The notes: a model not told the origin generated them from the letters alone. Positions 45,485 to 57,390 are shown, numbered from the stretch's first letter. The stretch: DNA of 64,000 nucleotides from Cristatella mucedo (GCA_009760855.2 WPIO01000118.1:1-64000); one strand, 5' to 3'. A program made the numbers and translations.

Positions 45485-45551
45485 TACGTCATTCCGTACA
45501 CGATGGAGCGCGGACCTCCGGACAGCGAGTTGCTGACCGTCTACATAAAGA
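45485..45551 (+). CDS. FEZ: FEZ exon 6
   Basis: Acceptor CACCTCTGGTTGCAG, donor AAG A|GTGAGT; 22 codons in phase 0 in, phase 1 out. YVIPYTMERGPPDSELLTV corresponds to the FEZ C-terminal block TVIPYEKKASPPSVEDLQ. Small but diagnostic. Confidence 0.85.
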
Positions 45552-46206
45552 GTGAGTCCTGCCATTGCTGCTGCTAATTGCTGGCGTGCGTGGGGGGGGG
45601 CCGTGGTGCAGTGGGCCGGGTAGCGGTCGTTGAAAATGGCGTGCAGCAGACTGCTCGACAGGTAAAAGTGCTTCACCGGTAACCGACCGGTGGAGTACAG
45701 AGTGTCTTCTAATAAGTAATTAGTGGTTGCAGGGAACGAATTCCTGCCGAGGCCATAATTCATGCAAATGTTCAACGCCAGTTTACTTCAGTCAATGGTA
45801 CGGTTTGTTGTAGGAGCCAAGATCCTAAGCCGCCCTGTTGGTTTCACCGAGCTGTAGCCCCCTCCCCCAGTGGCAGAGCCAGAGAGGGGGGCACTTGCCC
45901 CCCCCCCCCAAGAGCAAGGCAGTAATCTGTGCCGCCTCCTATTCTATGGGGGAGGGAGAGCTGACTGTCACCAACGATGAAATCGCTTTATGATTCCACT
46001 CGATAAGCAACCACCGAGTGTGTGATGAATGAGCACTGTTTTTTCTCTATACTCTTTCATTAACTGCAGGTCTAACCCAGCCCACATGAAAATGTCGTGG
46101 GTCTTGCTCCTCCTGTATATAGAAACTCTGCATGTCTTGCCCACCCCTAGATGAAAATCTTGGCTCAGCTGCCGATGACCTGCCTCTTGTTGATGGCAAA
46201 TCATTA

Positions 46207-47430
46207 ATATGTCATTAGCCTCAGGTCAGGTCCCAGCACCTTTCAAAAAAGCTATAGTCAGGCCACTTCTCAAGAAAGCTACACTAGACCAAGAGAACTT
46301 AAGCAACTACCGCCCAGTGTCCCTTCTACCATTCCTATCAAAGACACTGGAACGGGTCGCGGCAGACCAGCTGAACTCGTATATCGAAACCTCACACCTT
46401 GCTAGTAAGTTCCAGTCTGGCTTTAGAGCTAATCACTCCACTGAGTCAGCATTGCTTCGGGTATACAACGACCTACTTAGGAATGCAGACATGGGTAGAG
46501 TGTCTCTTCTTGTTTTGCTCGATCTTTCGGCAGCTTTTGATACCATCGATCACAAAGTACTTCTAGAGCACCTCTCATCTCGCCTGGGCATCACTGGCAC
46601 TGCTCTGCAGTGGTTCAGGTCCTATCTCAGTGGGAGACTCCAGAGTGTTGACGTGAATGGACAAAGATCATCTGAAGTACCTCTAAAATATGGAGTACCT
46701 CAGGGCTCTGTGCTAGGTCCGGTCCTTTTCACCGTTTATACTCTCCCTCTCGCTGATATGATTGCCAAGCACAATCTAGGCTTTCACTTCTATGCGGATG
46801 ACACTCAGTTGTACCTTTGCTTTGATCCCTCCCAGCCTTCGAGCACCTCAAATTCTCTCAACTCACTTGCTGCATGCATTGATGACATCCGATCATGGAT
46901 GGCAGCAAATTTTCTAAAACTAAACGATGATAAAAACTAACTTACTAGTTATGGGCAAACCTAGTGTTATTCAGAAATTGGAAAGGCTGACTTTCAAAAT
47001 TGGCTCTGCCAGCATATCTCCAGTTGCATCAGCTCGAAATCTAGGTGTCATATTCCAAAGCGACCTCTCGTTAGACGACCATATCAGCTCCACAGTCAAA
47101 TCAGCCTATTTTCAGCTTCATAACATTGCTAAAATTAGGGCTTGTTTAGATAAGGATACCACGTCCAAGTTGGTCCATGCATTCGTGACATCTCGTCTCG
47201 ACTTCTGCAACTCACTGCTTACTGGCCTACCAGCATGTGCGATCAGGCGATTGCAGCTGGTGCAAAACTCTGCAGCTAGGCTTGTCTGTCGTGAGCGTCG
47301 CAGTTGCCACATTACTCCACTTCTCGCCGACCTGCACTGGTTACCAGTCAAGCAACGGATTGACTTCAAGGTTTTGTATTTGTTCTCTGAGGGCGCTTTA
47401 TCAAGTGCAATATTATTATTATTATTATTT
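46207..47430 (+). mobile_element. LINE-A young partial copy with internal 3' deletion
   Basis: Starts abruptly inside RT ([15 protein letters not shown]) and differs from the 16.6-20.2 kb element by only a handful of bases over ~1.1 kb by eye. One extra A near 46935 breaks the frame (LNDDK then stop), and the next frame resumes NLLVMGKPSVIQ. At ~47377 the sequence jumps from AAGGTTTTG straight to TTCTCTGAGGGCGCTTTATC, skipping the C-terminal coding end and most of the 3' UTR, then closes with (ATT)n. Same strand as FEZ. Confidence 0.9.
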
Positions 47431-47739
47431 GTGGTAGGGTCCCATGTTAATGAAATACCCACAAGTCGCGAGCCAATTTATATGGGGTTTGCTGCTGTAT
47501 GTCCTCGATGCTGTCGTTACAGACATTGCCTGCTATTGCTAAAATACTCTTTTTATTTAGTGTATGATTGCTTCAAGTTTTATTGTGCTCGCCATGCCGA
47601 TTGATAATGCATAAGGCGCTTTCTGCAGTGCCCTTTTGGACTGCCTGAAGACTGACTGGGCCGTGTGACACTGTAGAAGATTGCACTTATAGACGGCTGT
47701 TGTTAGGTCACTCATTTAGAAGTCAACTTCAGACCAGGA

Positions 47740-49032
47740 AAACTTTAGCAACTTAACCTAGTCTGCATACTACCGTACCTAGTAAGGACTCAAAACGAGC
47801 AGTGGCAGACCAGCTGCAAGAGTCTATCTGCTAGTTCTTCTGGATATTTCCACCACGTTTGATATTATTGTTTATTATGTCCTTCTTGAGCACTGTCATC
47901 TTGCCAGGGCATCACTGGCACTGCACTTAAATGGTTTAGGTCCTGTGTCAGGTGGAGATGTCTGAGCACAGGATGTCAGTGGCCATTCGGCAAGCCCCAG
48001 AATTATGATGTACCCTTGCGATTTATCTTTAATCCACTCGTTTTCACAATTTATACTTTCCCTCTCCGATTTAATCGATAAGCAGAATCATGGCTTTCAT
48101 TTTTATTCAGTGGCACTCAGCTGTACCTGCGCTTTGATCCCTCCCTGCCTCCCAGCACGTCTAACTCTCTTAACTCCCTTGGAGCGTGCACTGACATTCT
48201 CCCGTCGATGGCTGCAAATTTTCTCAATCAAAATAAATGACGATAAAGCCAACTTAACTAGTTATTGGCAAAGCTAGATTTATTCGGAAATTGTAAAGCA
48301 ATCACTCTCAAATTGATCTCGGCCAACGTCACTCTTGTTGCGAATGCACACAATCTGGGTGTGCTGTTTCTCAGCGATCTTTCACTAGATGACTTCATCA
48401 GCTTCACGGTCAAGTATGCCTCCTTTCGGCTATCTAAATTTGGACACATTTGGTACCGCTTAGACAAGGATGCCACAGTCGAGATACTAGTGCAACAAGA
48501 TACTTAGTTGGTAAAAAACTGTGCAGCTTGTCTCTGTCGTGAACGTCACAAGTGCAACATTGCTCTGTGTCTCACCAACCTGCACTGGTTCCCTATCAAG
48601 CAACGTGTCAGCTTTGAAGATTCTTTCACTCTCTTCGAGCTTACTTCATTCTCTTGCCCTTTTCTAACTTTTTCTACCTATCCGAAATATTTCCTTGTTA
48701 AGCTTGCTATCGTACCGCCCACTCTTTTGACTCAAATCGTTATGCTTTGCCTTTAACCGACCTCGAATTCTTTGGGGCTAGCACCTTCAGTTCGGATGCT
48801 GCCAAAGCCTGGAACCCACTCCCAACTGACTCACAACATCCCCTGACTCGACCAAGTTTAAAAAGAAGCTTATAATCCACCTGATCTTCACAGTCCGTGT
48901 AAATCTTGCTTTGTGTGCTGACACTGCATTGCATCACTAGCCAATTGACATGCTTTCTTTCCAGTATATGTGAAGTGCCTAGCAGGAGATTTAGTTCTCA
49001 TTGGGCAATATACCAGTGCATTATTATTGTTA
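47740..49032 (+). mobile_element. LINE-A old copy
   Basis: Continuous but heavily mutated RT and downstream region: HLGVLF-type text as HNLGVLFLSDLSLDDFISF at ~48.35 kb, LTNLHWFPIKQRV at ~48.57 kb, family end CTAGCAGGAGATTTAGTTCT and a TTATTATTG tail. Many stops. It is much older than the 46.2-kb copy. Confidence 0.8.
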
Positions 49033-49044
49033 TTGTCCTTTTGT

Positions 49045-49440
49045 AAGCAAGCCGCAATGTTTGCAGTGGTTTGTAGATGAACGTAGGCAGGCATGACTCT
49101 GGATGTTATGTATTCATCTGATGAAAGGTCATTTTGGAATGGGACACTGATTCTGTGCATCGGCCACTGGAGGTGTTCAGTCCAAGCTCTTTTTGGGCAT
49201 TAGGCTTTCCAATGTCTAACATGAGTAATGCTTGGTTTGGCCATAAGTTGTTAGTTGGTTGTAGTGTCGTCCAATTTGATAAATGTTGCTGCCAGTTAAG
49301 TGGGAGTGTCAATGCATACTGCTAGGGAGTTGAGAGAGTTCGACAGGCTAGAAGAGACAGAAGGATCAAAGCTCGGGTATAGCTAAGTCATATGCATAAA
49401 AATGAATGCCATGATTGTGCTCGGCGATTTTTGCCATCAT
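49045..49440 (-). mobile_element. LINE-A old fragment, opposite orientation
   Basis: Antisense decayed RT: NDLSSDEYITS and NLWPNQALL-type text on the minus strand, with GGGAGTTGAGAGAGTTCGAC resembling the LINE segment at 17.66 kb. It meets the tail of the previous copy tail to tail. Confidence 0.65.
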
Positions 49441-49911
49441 GCCCCTGCATATTACTCGCAAATTTACTGTTAAGACGTTCCATTAACTGTTTCCGGCTTG
49501 TCTGGAAGTGGGCTTCTTGTGTTGAGCCTTCAATTACTATGCTTGTTGAGTGCTAAAATTTAGTACGATTATCTTAACTTTTAATGAAGTGACCCAATTG
49601 CATCGTGCATATGTTATCTTTAACTTTGGACTGTGTATTTAAATTCCGATACGACAGATTCTTGGCTGACATGGTAGATACATTCCAACCTTGAATAGGT
49701 AACAATGATTTTGCTGAAGTCCATTGATATCTACGATAAAAAAGTGGTTATTTTGGCACTCGTTAATGCTCTCATCTGCCATTTCCAAATTCATTAAAGC
49801 CACCATTTGACTCCTTCGTTTTTTGCACTACCAGCCGAGCCATGGCACGGCTAGTAAGGCAGCTTTTACTTTTTGCCACTTATTGAGATAGGAAAGGTAC
49901 ACCAATATGCT

Positions 49912-50053
49912 GGTTTTGCCCAGTGGTTAAAGTGCTCGCCCCGACCAAAATCAAGGTGGATGTATAACGACCGAGGTCATCGGCTCAAGCCATCGAGGGC
50001 ATGTATGAAGTGTCTGAATAGAGATTAAGTTCTCTTAGGGGCTATACAGATGA

Positions 50054-50056
<3 letters not shown>
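49912..50056 (+). mobile_element. SINE2 copy
   Basis: TGGTTTTGCCCAGTGGTTAA, GTGCTCGCCCCGACCAAAATC, GACCGAGGTCATCGGCTCAA, tail GAGATTAAGTTCTCTTAGGG, GCTATACAGATGAATT, then directly (GT)n. Confidence 0.82.

Positions 50057-50130
<74 letters not shown>
50057..50130. repeat. (GT)n microsatellite at a SINE2 tail
   Basis: About 37 GT units starting right at the 3' end of the SINE2 copy, where an ATT tail would be expected. Confidence 0.96.
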
Positions 50131-50131
<1 letters not shown>

Positions 50132-50587
50132 CAAGTTCGTGTTCGTGTTCGTATGTGGGTGCGTGCATTTATGCATATTTGCTTTCCTTTTTTCTGACGG
50201 GATTACTTACGACATCTGAGTCAGCAGCTATGTTTTGCAAAACGTTGGTGGTTTCACATACCATTGCAGCTTCCTAAGCTATTTGAGTGGATCGCGGACT
50301 ACTTTTAAAAATAGGGTGTAGCAGCCTCCTCGGTTCACACAGAACTGTGCCACAAGTGCAGCAATCGTAGCTGGGCTTATCATTTCGGGTCTGTGACTAA
50401 TATCGGTGAAGCCCTGAGCCCTGGAGCACGGCTTACAACTTGTTGGGTCCTCTATCAGTGCACACAGGAACTTAGCAACAATGAATAGTGCCCGTGCCTT
50501 AAGATAACAAGTCCAACTCCATTGTATCGAGAAGTCTCTTCGATAGTGACAGATGTGTACAGGCAGCCAGGACCAGCCATCGAATAC

Positions 50588-50695
50588 AGCATAGTGTAAT
50601 GTATCTCCTTCTATAACTCCACAAGCCACAAGGACTACCTGGGTCTTATGCTGGTAAGTTTTCTGTAGCGCCCTCAAAGCCTAAGCTGCTTTTTG
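50588..50695 (-). mobile_element. LINE-B 3' end fragment
   Basis: GTGTAATGTATCTCCTTCTA, TAACTCCACAAGCCACAAGG, AGTTTTCTGTAGCGCCCTCA: antisense family end, strongly 5'-truncated. Confidence 0.75.
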
Positions 50696-52332
50696 CTACA
50701 ACTCTTGCGGCGCCAAGGGCATCAGTGAACTGCCGACTGACACAAAGCCTCGGCACAACTCCCACTTGTACCCATGCCTAGAGCTCAACTGACTGACTAT
50801 TGCATGACTTCGGCTTTCATGTCGCCTACCCATAGAATATCACATAACTGGCTCCTAGCCTTTATAAGTCACATTGCTAGAAATATAACCTTGAGCAACG
50901 ATTTATTGATAACCAGAGATCACCGTTGATCACCAGAGGCTGTGTTTCTGTGGCCCGGATTCATTTTAGCAAGTGGTACAGTCGTAATCTATACTCAAGT
51001 TTTGCATGCAGAACGATTTAATATTATTAGCAATTATAAAACCATTATATCATTACAGGAGAACTTATTCATCCTTGTGGCACTTGATATTTTGCCTTCC
51101 ATTATCTAGAGTAAAGGTTGAAAGGGAACCGTGCAATGGCGAGGTGCTTGTAGATAAGTGAGTCTCACCCTAAAGAAGCTGTTTACTAAAAGGCCTAGCT
51201 CAACCCCGCATTTGTATTCTTTTGCCTGTGAGCGTAGAGAGAAAGCCTCGAGTTCGAGATTGCCTAGTGTCAGGCTTAATTTACTATGTTCTGTTTCTTG
51301 TGCCGAGGCAAGCCACTCAGATTAGTTTGAACAAGAATTCTAAGATGTATGCATTAGTTAGCAGTAACATTTTCTTTCTATCATTAGGGTTTGCATACTG
51401 TAGAACCAGTCATATAAGCTCAGCAATAGAACTGGCAGGAATTTTTTCCTGTTTGGGTCAGCAAATGGACATTTTGCTTGCAGTTTTTAGCTGTTACTGG
51501 TGAAACTGTAAGCCGAGTTGTAAAAGCAGATCAGGCATTCCAAGTTAGTTTATTTTTCAGCTGGGAGGGGTTATGAACTATCCTACCCTCCTTGAACATG
51601 GTAGGATTGTTGTTATTACAAACCAGATGCAGGATTTTGGTAACCCAAGCATTGACTTTTCAGTAAACCAGGGCAAATATCCAAGAGATGAATTTCCGAA
51701 TCGGCATAGAGTGCCTAGCAGCCTGCTGAATGTTCACTGTAGGAGCATGAGTATTTGTAGGCATCCTATTATAACGGATTTCCAGTTATTGATCCTATAA
51801 AAACCTGGCAATTTTGGTGCAATTGTGCCACAATGTAGCGATACTTCTGAATTTAATGATGAGGAAAGGCAGTATTTTCGCTTATTTCTTCATCGGCACT
51901 TGTCAAATATGATCCTTTAATTTGGTCTTCTTAATTTTGGACTCAGTCCGGATGTCGGTATCTCGTCTGAAACCTTGTTAATTCATCAGAAATTGCAGGT
52001 AAGGGAACCAAAGGGTTTAATTGTGCGATGTTATTTTCTTTGTCAGCCTAAGATTAAGCTATGTCCTATAAGCCTATGAAACTCATAGGGCCATTGAAAA
52101 TATAGACTGCAGTGATTTTGAATCCTAAGGAGCTATTGACAAGCTATTTAGGACTATTTGCTGAGAATGATTTTCTCATGGAGTCACGGCCTACTACTTC
52201 GGTCAAAGACTCTAAGCTACTCGCAGTGTGAGCAATTGTAGTAGTTGTATTGGTTATAGCATCGGTGACTTCCACTGTATGTCTCGTGTTCTGTGTGTAT
52301 GTGTATGTGTACGTGCTTGTGTGTGTATGTGC

Positions 52333-52333
<1 letters not shown>

Positions 52334-52412
<79 letters not shown>
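52334..52412. repeat. (GT)n microsatellite
   Basis: About 39 GT units in FEZ intron 6, preceded by imperfect GTAT/GCTT units. Confidence 0.97.
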
Positions 52413-52414
<2 letters not shown>

Positions 52415-52883
52415 CTGTGTATGAGAGCATTTTCACACATTCATAGATTCATAGAGTAACATAGTGTATCATTCTATTCAGCTATCCATGTTAGTTAGTT
52501 ACAGAAGCTAGATATTTTCAGAATGATCCCACTACAAATGGGCATTTTTACCCCTATTGATGCAGCATCAGTATATTCATTTTTGCGAGCAGTAAAAATG
52601 GCATTCTTATAAACTATTTTTGTAAACTAATGAAATGTAAACTAATCCATTAGAAAAGTATAACCTGGTATGATTTGAGGACATGCTGTATTAACTCTGT
52701 TATATTATTGTACTTAGTTTCGGCCAGCTGTTGTCATCATTTAAGGTATCCCCAGTCTGTACTGTCTAATCCTGTCTCTCATACAACTGCTCTACCTGTA
52801 TATTCTGTAATCGGTCCCCTAGTTTATGCTTACAGCTCTAAATCAGACCTTTTATGTTGCTCCTTATTTTTTCTCTGTTTCAG

Positions 52884-52949
52884 TCCTGAAAGCTATCTGT
52901 GAAAACAGTCCAGCTGTACCCACCTTACTGACCGACTATATACTGAAAG
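52884..52949 (+). CDS. FEZ: FEZ exon 7
   Basis: Acceptor TTTTTTCTCTGTTTCAG, donor AAAG|GTAATG. [A]TC completes Ile in phase 1, and the exon ends in phase 1. The text ILKAICENSPAVPTLLTDYI matches the invariant FEZ C-terminus NILFAMKEDNEKVPTLLTDYI. The PTLLTDYILK signature is essentially identical to vertebrate FEZ1/2. Confidence 0.93.
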
Positions 52950-53862
52950 GTAATGCACAGAATCGCACGCATGGTTATGAGATCTGTGCAGTCATGTCTG
53001 CTTTTTCCTATCATTCGGATGCAGATGCCCTTTGTTAACCACATTTACACGATTTACTGGATATGTTATGTTTGATTTGATAATTTTCTGTAGCAATAAG
53101 CATACTCATTTAAATTGTAGTCGTGTGCCCTACGTGAAAGAAGCTATACCTCACTCTAAGCTGTGATGAGAGCATATGTTTGTTGCCGCTGATGCCACTC
53201 GAGTGACAGCACCGTGGAGGTGTGAAGATATGCCAGTCAAGCCTGTACAAATTATGTGTGTCAAGGCCCGGTATCGTTCTTAACGAAGTGTGTCGGGACT
53301 AGACTTGCATTCAGTAGATCAACTTTAGCTGCAGCTACAGCATCGTCATCATGCTGTTGGCTTACGATAACCTTCGTCTTTATTTGCTGAGTCATGTACC
53401 TTGTAGCTGATTAACGTTTTTGGAATTTGTGTGAGCAGCTGTAGTGGCCCATTTCTTATCATTCATTAGTGATGCTGGGGTGTATAGCTGCTACACTTCA
53501 CGTGAACCTATGTAGAATTGCTAGTAATCTCTCGAGACTCGTGGCATGTGTTGTAGAGAGCTGTTATATCGATGAACCGTTTGTTGTCATATTTGTTAGC
53601 AGTATTGCTGCAATTTTGGAATACAGTCTCTAGTCGCTCATCTGCCAGTCATGGTACCTTTCAGCAACTGCTGGTTCAATTGTAGCACCACGTTTACTCT
53701 GTTAATCGCACCATATCTGGAGCTGGCATGCAGAGCCCTTCAATAATGGACAAGTCTCCCGTGCCATGACAATATCCGCCATCGTTAGTGTTTCACTATA
53801 TCTTGCTAAATATGTGCAAATCAATCTCTGTTTTTACTTATGTGCTTTTTCGTTGTGCTTAG
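52950..53862. other. FEZ intron 7
   Basis: About 0.9 kb, no repeat or extra exon recognised. Confidence 0.65.
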
Positions 53863-53888
53863 CAGCCAAGTCATCTAGTGACAGCTGA
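53863..53888 (+). CDS. FEZ: FEZ exon 8 (C-terminus, stop)
   Basis: Pyrimidine-rich acceptor TTTTTCGTTGTGCTTAG|CAG. The phase-1 codon becomes Ala (G+CA or G+CC), then AKSSSDS and TGA at 53886-53888. Vertebrate FEZ ends a few residues after TDYILK as well, so a very short last exon is expected. The TAGCAG pair is a NAGNAG tandem acceptor: using the second AG (exon from 53866) removes one Ala. A polyadenylation hexamer lies 20 bp downstream. With this exon the whole model is 1164 nt, 387 residues plus stop. Confidence 0.65.
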
Positions 53889-53907
53889 ATGTGATTCGCT
53901 GTATGAG

Positions 53908-53913
53908 AATAAA
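53908..53913 (+). promoter_or_regulatory. AATAAA polyadenylation signal of FEZ
   Basis: AATAAA 20 bases after the predicted stop, which would make a very short 3' UTR. Confidence 0.6.
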
Positions 53914-53930
53914 AGTATTGATGGCAAAGT

Positions 53931-54958
53931 ATATTTTCTTTTTTGTAGTTGATGCTCCATATTCCACTCGTGTTTGTGTGCATGCATGTTTGCATGTGTA
54001 TTCGTCAAGTATCGTGGCTACATAGTAATCATGAAGGCAACTGTGCTGTTGTTCATATCCACGAGTAGTTCTAGCAGTCAACCAGTCTTTTTCATTTGAA
54101 CTCACATAAGTGACTGATAGCCAACTGTGCAAGGCATGCAGATATTACTTTACAAGGCATGCAACCTCATGCAGAAACAGCAGAACAAGGGTATTGTCTT
54201 TACTGTATCGGACAGTGCACTAAGCACTGGGCAAATGGCAACCGCAAATACGGCATTGTACAAGAAGTCACCCACGCTGTGATTAGCATGGCATGTGGCC
54301 AAAGTTGTCTGGGGTACAAAACGGCCCGAGTTAGCAGCCAGTAAAAGCTTATCAAAATGCAGACGCTATGCGAAACTAAGGCGTTAGCTCAGCTAGAGCG
54401 ATGCGAATAGATGAGTGCCGATGAACTAGTCAGTTCAGGCGTATACCACAGCACTGTATCTGCGAGAAACAGTGGCTTGCAGGGACCACTAGCCAAAAGG
54501 CACCAATATATGCAAGCTTGCTGAGCGAACGTAACCATTGCCACTAGAGAGTTTGAACATCTACTAGGGTACTTGTCCTACATGCCTTAAAATACTAGCC
54601 TGCGTAGTCAAGTGCGATATGTATCGTAGTAGGAGAGAGCGTAAGGATTGTGGACGTGAGCTCCTTAGTGCGGGACCGTCAGTGTAAAAGCTTCGGTTGC
54701 TAACGGACTTTAACTAAGAATGAACCAGTAATTTACTATCCTGTGAAGACCTGAGGGCACGAGTTGGCTTAAACTGGTCCAGCAGTTCAGCTCGATTTGA
54801 TGGACCCATTCCATGGCAAGCGTTATGGGTAAGGGTAAGAATTTGCTCTGTATCCTTAGCCAGTCGCAGTTCCTTTAGCAAAGGAGACGTCGTTGAAAAT
54901 TGTTAGATAGATTATTTAACCCTAAACTCATATTTCTCACTAGCTGTATACCATATAC
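53931..54958. other. Intergenic, nothing recognised
   Basis: Only short frames without domain. A TGCATGCATGTTTGCATGTG alternation is seen at 53.98 kb. Confidence 0.5.
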
Positions 54959-55116
54959 CAGCTGACTTAACAGCCTTATAGCGACAGAAGAGACTTTACG
55001 GCTATCCCGCCGCTTGCAGCAACGATAAAGGATCGCCCACCGCAGGATTCGAACCCACGACCTCGGGTCCTAGGTCATGAAAAGCAACCGCCTTACCTAG
55101 CGTACCATCACGACTT
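54959..55116 (-). mobile_element. SINE1 copy, near full length
   Basis: Antisense: AGCTGACTTAACAGCCTTAT, CGGCTATCCCGCCGCTTGCAG, GGATTCGAACCCACGACCTC (B box), then GCAACCGCCTTACCTAGCGT (head). Well preserved. Confidence 0.87.
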
Positions 55117-56281
55117 ACCTTGACGGTCGGTGGCTTTGTTACTAGCCCTGCCAGCACTGAATTACGCCAGTCTAGTCTAGATAGGAAGCCGAGAAGCTCC
55201 AGAAGATCCCCATACAGCCACCACTCGACATGTTCACTATTCGTGGATAGGAATCGAACACAGCGACTAGATGTAGGGGCGGTTTTCTGACTAAATATTT
55301 ACAAGTCAAACAGTCGTCAAAAAAGATAACAATTAAGAGCGCGTGATGATGACCGAGCTACTTCTCCGTCAATTAGAAGGCAGCCTCTCGTTTTAGTCGT
55401 ACAGTTAAGGTGTCTTGTGAAACTTTCTCTAGTTATCAGCTTGTAACTTTATGATTTGCCAATGTCAATGACCGAATGTCTGCCAGGCATAATTCAGCTG
55501 ATCAGCTCGCCGCAGCTGATGGTTTTTTGAATCACAAGTACAACTAACTGGGTTTTGCAATCACTTTTCCGAAATGGCCATATTGTGCACCAGCCCCGGC
55601 ATATCACTGTGACTTAACATTGGAAATATGCCTACACGCAGATATAACTGGTAGCACTACAAATGCAAATGGCTAGTAGTGCGACTGGCAATACTGAGTA
55701 GATCTAGTGTTATAATGTAGAAGACTGCTGATGGGGTATACTTCGCAAGTGTGTGTAGCAGCCTTATTAGGCGATTTGAGCCTCGTATTTGAGCCTGGTC
55801 GGTTTAATGCGATCCCCGAGTCCTGTCGGCAACAAGCAAGCTTTTTAAGCAGTAATGTTGCTTACTTCCAGCTCTGACCCCTGAGAATGAGTTAGACAAG
55901 GTAGTCCTGCTTGTATGATTTGAAGGTGTCTCGAGGTTTCCTCGAAAGTCTACGGCAAAGTGAGCGGCCATAGTCGCCTGCAAATCACTAGCCGCTGCTG
56001 TCGAGATACAGGCTGTATATTTTTATTTTTTGACAGCCAATCAGAAAGCCGAAGATCCTGTGGCCCGATGCTCTATTTGCCACCTTCGTAAAAAGCCTTG
56101 ACAGCTTACAAATCCTAATATGGTATCTAATCGAGACTCTAGTCACTGCTTCAGTGGCAGCTTCTTGCATAAATGCGATATGGATATCGGGATATCGGCA
56201 GCATGACTAGTTTGTTGCAACCCCGAGGCGCTGCTTTTGTCGTTAAACATATTTAAAAAAAAATAGCTTATTTAGCAGCCT
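55117..56281. other. Intergenic, nothing recognised
   Basis: Short frames only; no repeat family or exon that I can support. Confidence 0.5.
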
Positions 56282-56420
56282 CACCTGGTTTGGTCCAGCG
56301 GTTAAGGTGCTCGCCCCGACCAAGGTCTGGCTGAGTTCGTGGGCTCGAGCCCGGATGCATATGTGAAGCGCCTGAACAGAGATTAAGTTCTCTTAGGGCG
56401 CTATACAAATTAACTATATA
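56282..56420 (+). mobile_element. SINE2 copy, best preserved
   Basis: Head TGGTTTGGTCCAGCGGTTAA, GTGCTCGCCCCGACCAAGGT, GTTCGTGGGCTCGAGCCCGG (B-box-like), body TGTGAAGCGCCTGAACAGAG and tail TTCTCTTAGGGCGCTATACA. The last ~45 bp are a variant of the LINE-A 3' end. Confidence 0.87.
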
Positions 56421-56427
56421 TTTTCTT

Positions 56428-56524
56428 ACAGCGGCAGAAGAGCCTTTAACAGCTATTACCACTGCTTGCAGTTGGCAACAAAGGATCACCCACTGCAGGA
56501 TTCGAACCTACAAACTCGGTCGCG
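56428..56524 (-). mobile_element. SINE1 fragment abutting SINE2
   Basis: AGCGGCAGAAGAGCCTTTAA, CAGCTATTACCACTGCTTGC, GGATTCGAACCTACAAACTC: antisense body and B box without the head. It lies tail to tail with the SINE2 copy. Confidence 0.8.
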
Positions 56525-56691
56525 AAAATACGCTGCCTTCGAACAGAAACTGTATAGTAGAAATGCGGCGAAAGATCGATATTGAGCAATTTAAATGCAT
56601 TAGCAGTACTACGGGCCAACCGGAGATATCATGCCCTCTTGTGTAGGACGCAGGCATTGCTAATGCAAGCAAAAGCAATAAAGTACAAGTA

Positions 56692-57390
56692 ATGTAATGT
56701 AATGCATGTCTGTAACTCCACAAAATCGTAAAGACCATGTGGGTGTTACGCAGGAGAGTTTTGCATAGTGCACGCACAGCCTAAGCGGCTTTCGGTACGC
56801 ATTCAATAGCCAACAGACTTCGTCTCACGCAACAAAGAGAAAATGGGAAGCATAGCAGAGTCAGGAGAGCAGTTGAGGTAGTGAGTAGCATGGAAAGTAG
56901 CAGCTCAGGACCGCTGAAAAGGATGAGCCATCCACAGTCGGCAGCAGGAGAGTAGACGTCGTTTCGTAAGAACTGCGGAAGCGAGTTCCACAGCTCTAGG
57001 ACCTGCAGAGCTAAAGTGCTCCAGGAGAAAAGATCACCATCAATGCCGCGCTGCATCAAATATGTATTCATATTGGCGACGATCCAGCGAGTTTTTCGGC
57101 CTGATAGCTGTGGCGTGCCATTCATTTTTCCCGCCGCCCAAAATAAACGATATATATATTTGAATACTAGCAATCAGATCATTTCGCCGAGTAGAATATG
57201 ATAGCCTGCTTGCCTCCACAATGCACGAGAAAGTCGGGTCATTTTGACTAAACTGGCGACCATTTTCGGGAGCGGTTTTCCTCCATAGTATAGCTGTGCA
57301 CATACAGAATTGCGAGCTATTGGTTGCCGACCAAATTGGTGCAGGGTGTAATGATGCAATGCCGCGTTTACTTTCACCGCTACTCACTGC
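56692..57390 (-). mobile_element. LINE-B longest copy (RT C-terminus plus 3' UTR)
   Basis: Tail GTAATGTAATGTAATG (antisense TTACA-type), full 3' UTR, then on the minus strand a coding end with LALQVLELWNSLPQFLRNDV at ~56.98 kb. Upstream frames (WSATNSSQFCMCTAILWRK, NDLIASIQIY) are broken by shifts. The LWNSLP end is shared by Jockey/CR1/RTE-like RTs, so the clade cannot be fixed from this piece. Confidence 0.82.

Larger units (their letters stand above)
45552..52883. other. FEZ intron 6 (7.3 kb)
   Basis: The largest intron. It holds a C-run-rich segment at ~45.85-45.92 kb, one young and two old LINE-A copies, SINE2, a LINE-B end and two long (GT)n arrays. From 50.7 to 52.3 kb and 52.45 to 52.85 kb nothing was recognised. 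Confidence 0.7.
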
